Assembly (NCBI GenBank): GCA_030607765.1 | Contig: JAUWJJ010000091.1 | Coordinates: 1 to 5,601 of the forward strand | Reading direction: 5' to 3' | Length of the DNA stretch: 5,601 bases | Source of the DNA: Candidatus Aerophobota bacterium | GTDB lineage: Bacteria; Aerophobota; Aerophobia; Aerophobales; B3-G15 | Program-made: the position numbers and the translations under genes | In this document: positions 5,535 through 5,601 of the stretch, in pieces | Position numbering within the stretch: position 1 is the first letter of the stretch | How the letters are laid out: each line of letters starts with the position of its first letter | Notes under the pieces: model-generated | Database searches by the model: none | Seen by the model: the letters and a program-made list of their open reading frames with translations, nothing else | What the model was told of the DNA's origin: nothing

Positions 5535-5601
5535 AGAAGGTGGGGTCAGGTCTCAACATTTGACATTTCCCAAAATCAGACTAACTAAACTAACTGCGTT
5601 A
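5535..5601. other. 3' flank with a repeat- or transposon-end-like sequence
   Basis: These 67 bp after the permease contain no gene start and no hairpin-plus-T-tract terminator. A segment beginning TGGGGTCAGGTCT (5541-5553) runs into ACATTT (5556-5561), repeated at 5563-5568, with a small palindrome TCAA-CAT-TTGA at 5553-5563. The tail at 5580-5595 repeats CTAA-like words. From memory, the GGGGTCAGGTCT...TTGACATTT string resembles sequence flanking IS200-like/REP-associated Y1 transposase genes. The transposase would lie outside the window, so this is tentative. Confidence 0.35.

Noticed and set aside
5547..5553. Shared word CAGGTCT between the 3' flank and the palindrome at 3358-3412
   Set aside because: Seven bases are too few to link the two elements, and the surrounding sequence does not match.
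5560..5591. Promoter using TTGACA at 5560-5565
   Set aside because: No acceptable -10 hexamer lies at 16-18 bp; the best match, TAAACT at 5586, is at 20 bp. The TTGACA is better explained as part of the repeat-like end.

Overview
The window carries one five-gene export locus, all on the + strand. In order it encodes a TolC-family outer-membrane channel protein (5' end cut off by the window edge), a second complete TolC-family protein, a MacA/HlyD-type periplasmic adaptor, a MacB-type ABC ATPase and a MacB/FtsX-type permease. This set specifies an ATP-driven tripartite pump spanning inner membrane, periplasm and outer membrane. Its cargo cannot be read from the sequence; relatives export antibiotics, peptides, lipids or siderophores. 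In E. coli MacB the ATPase and membrane parts are one polypeptide; here they are two genes.

Organism: the TolC-type proteins imply a diderm bacterium. The DNA is AT-rich (about 40% GC by eye), with frequent AGA/AGG and ATA codons and short spacers in the first three genes. The spacers further on carry palindromic, repeat-like elements. This would fit an uncultivated, thermophile-like or candidate-phylum diderm, but there is no phylogenetic marker, so the assignment is only a suggestion.

Layout: 1-3324 is a compact block of OMF, OMF and adaptor, with gaps of 29 and 17 bp, good ribosome-binding sites and probably one transcript. The gap 3325-3459 holds a nested palindrome plus a partial direct copy of one arm. 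The ATPase is at 3460-4143. The gap 4144-4319 is almost filled by a 141-bp MITE-like element with 30-bp imperfect terminal inverted repeats built from an octamer, an inner inverted repeat and a consensus extended -10 promoter motif pointing at the permease. The permease is at 4320-5534. The last 67 bp hold what looks like the start of another repeat or transposon end.

Most notable points: the C-terminal half of the first TolC-family protein lacks the second beta-hairpin that should form part of the outer-membrane barrel, while its tandem paralog keeps it. The adaptor has a shortened alpha-hairpin without the usual R-L-S tip motif. Three different repeat-like sequences occupy the three successive gaps from the adaptor stop codon onward.
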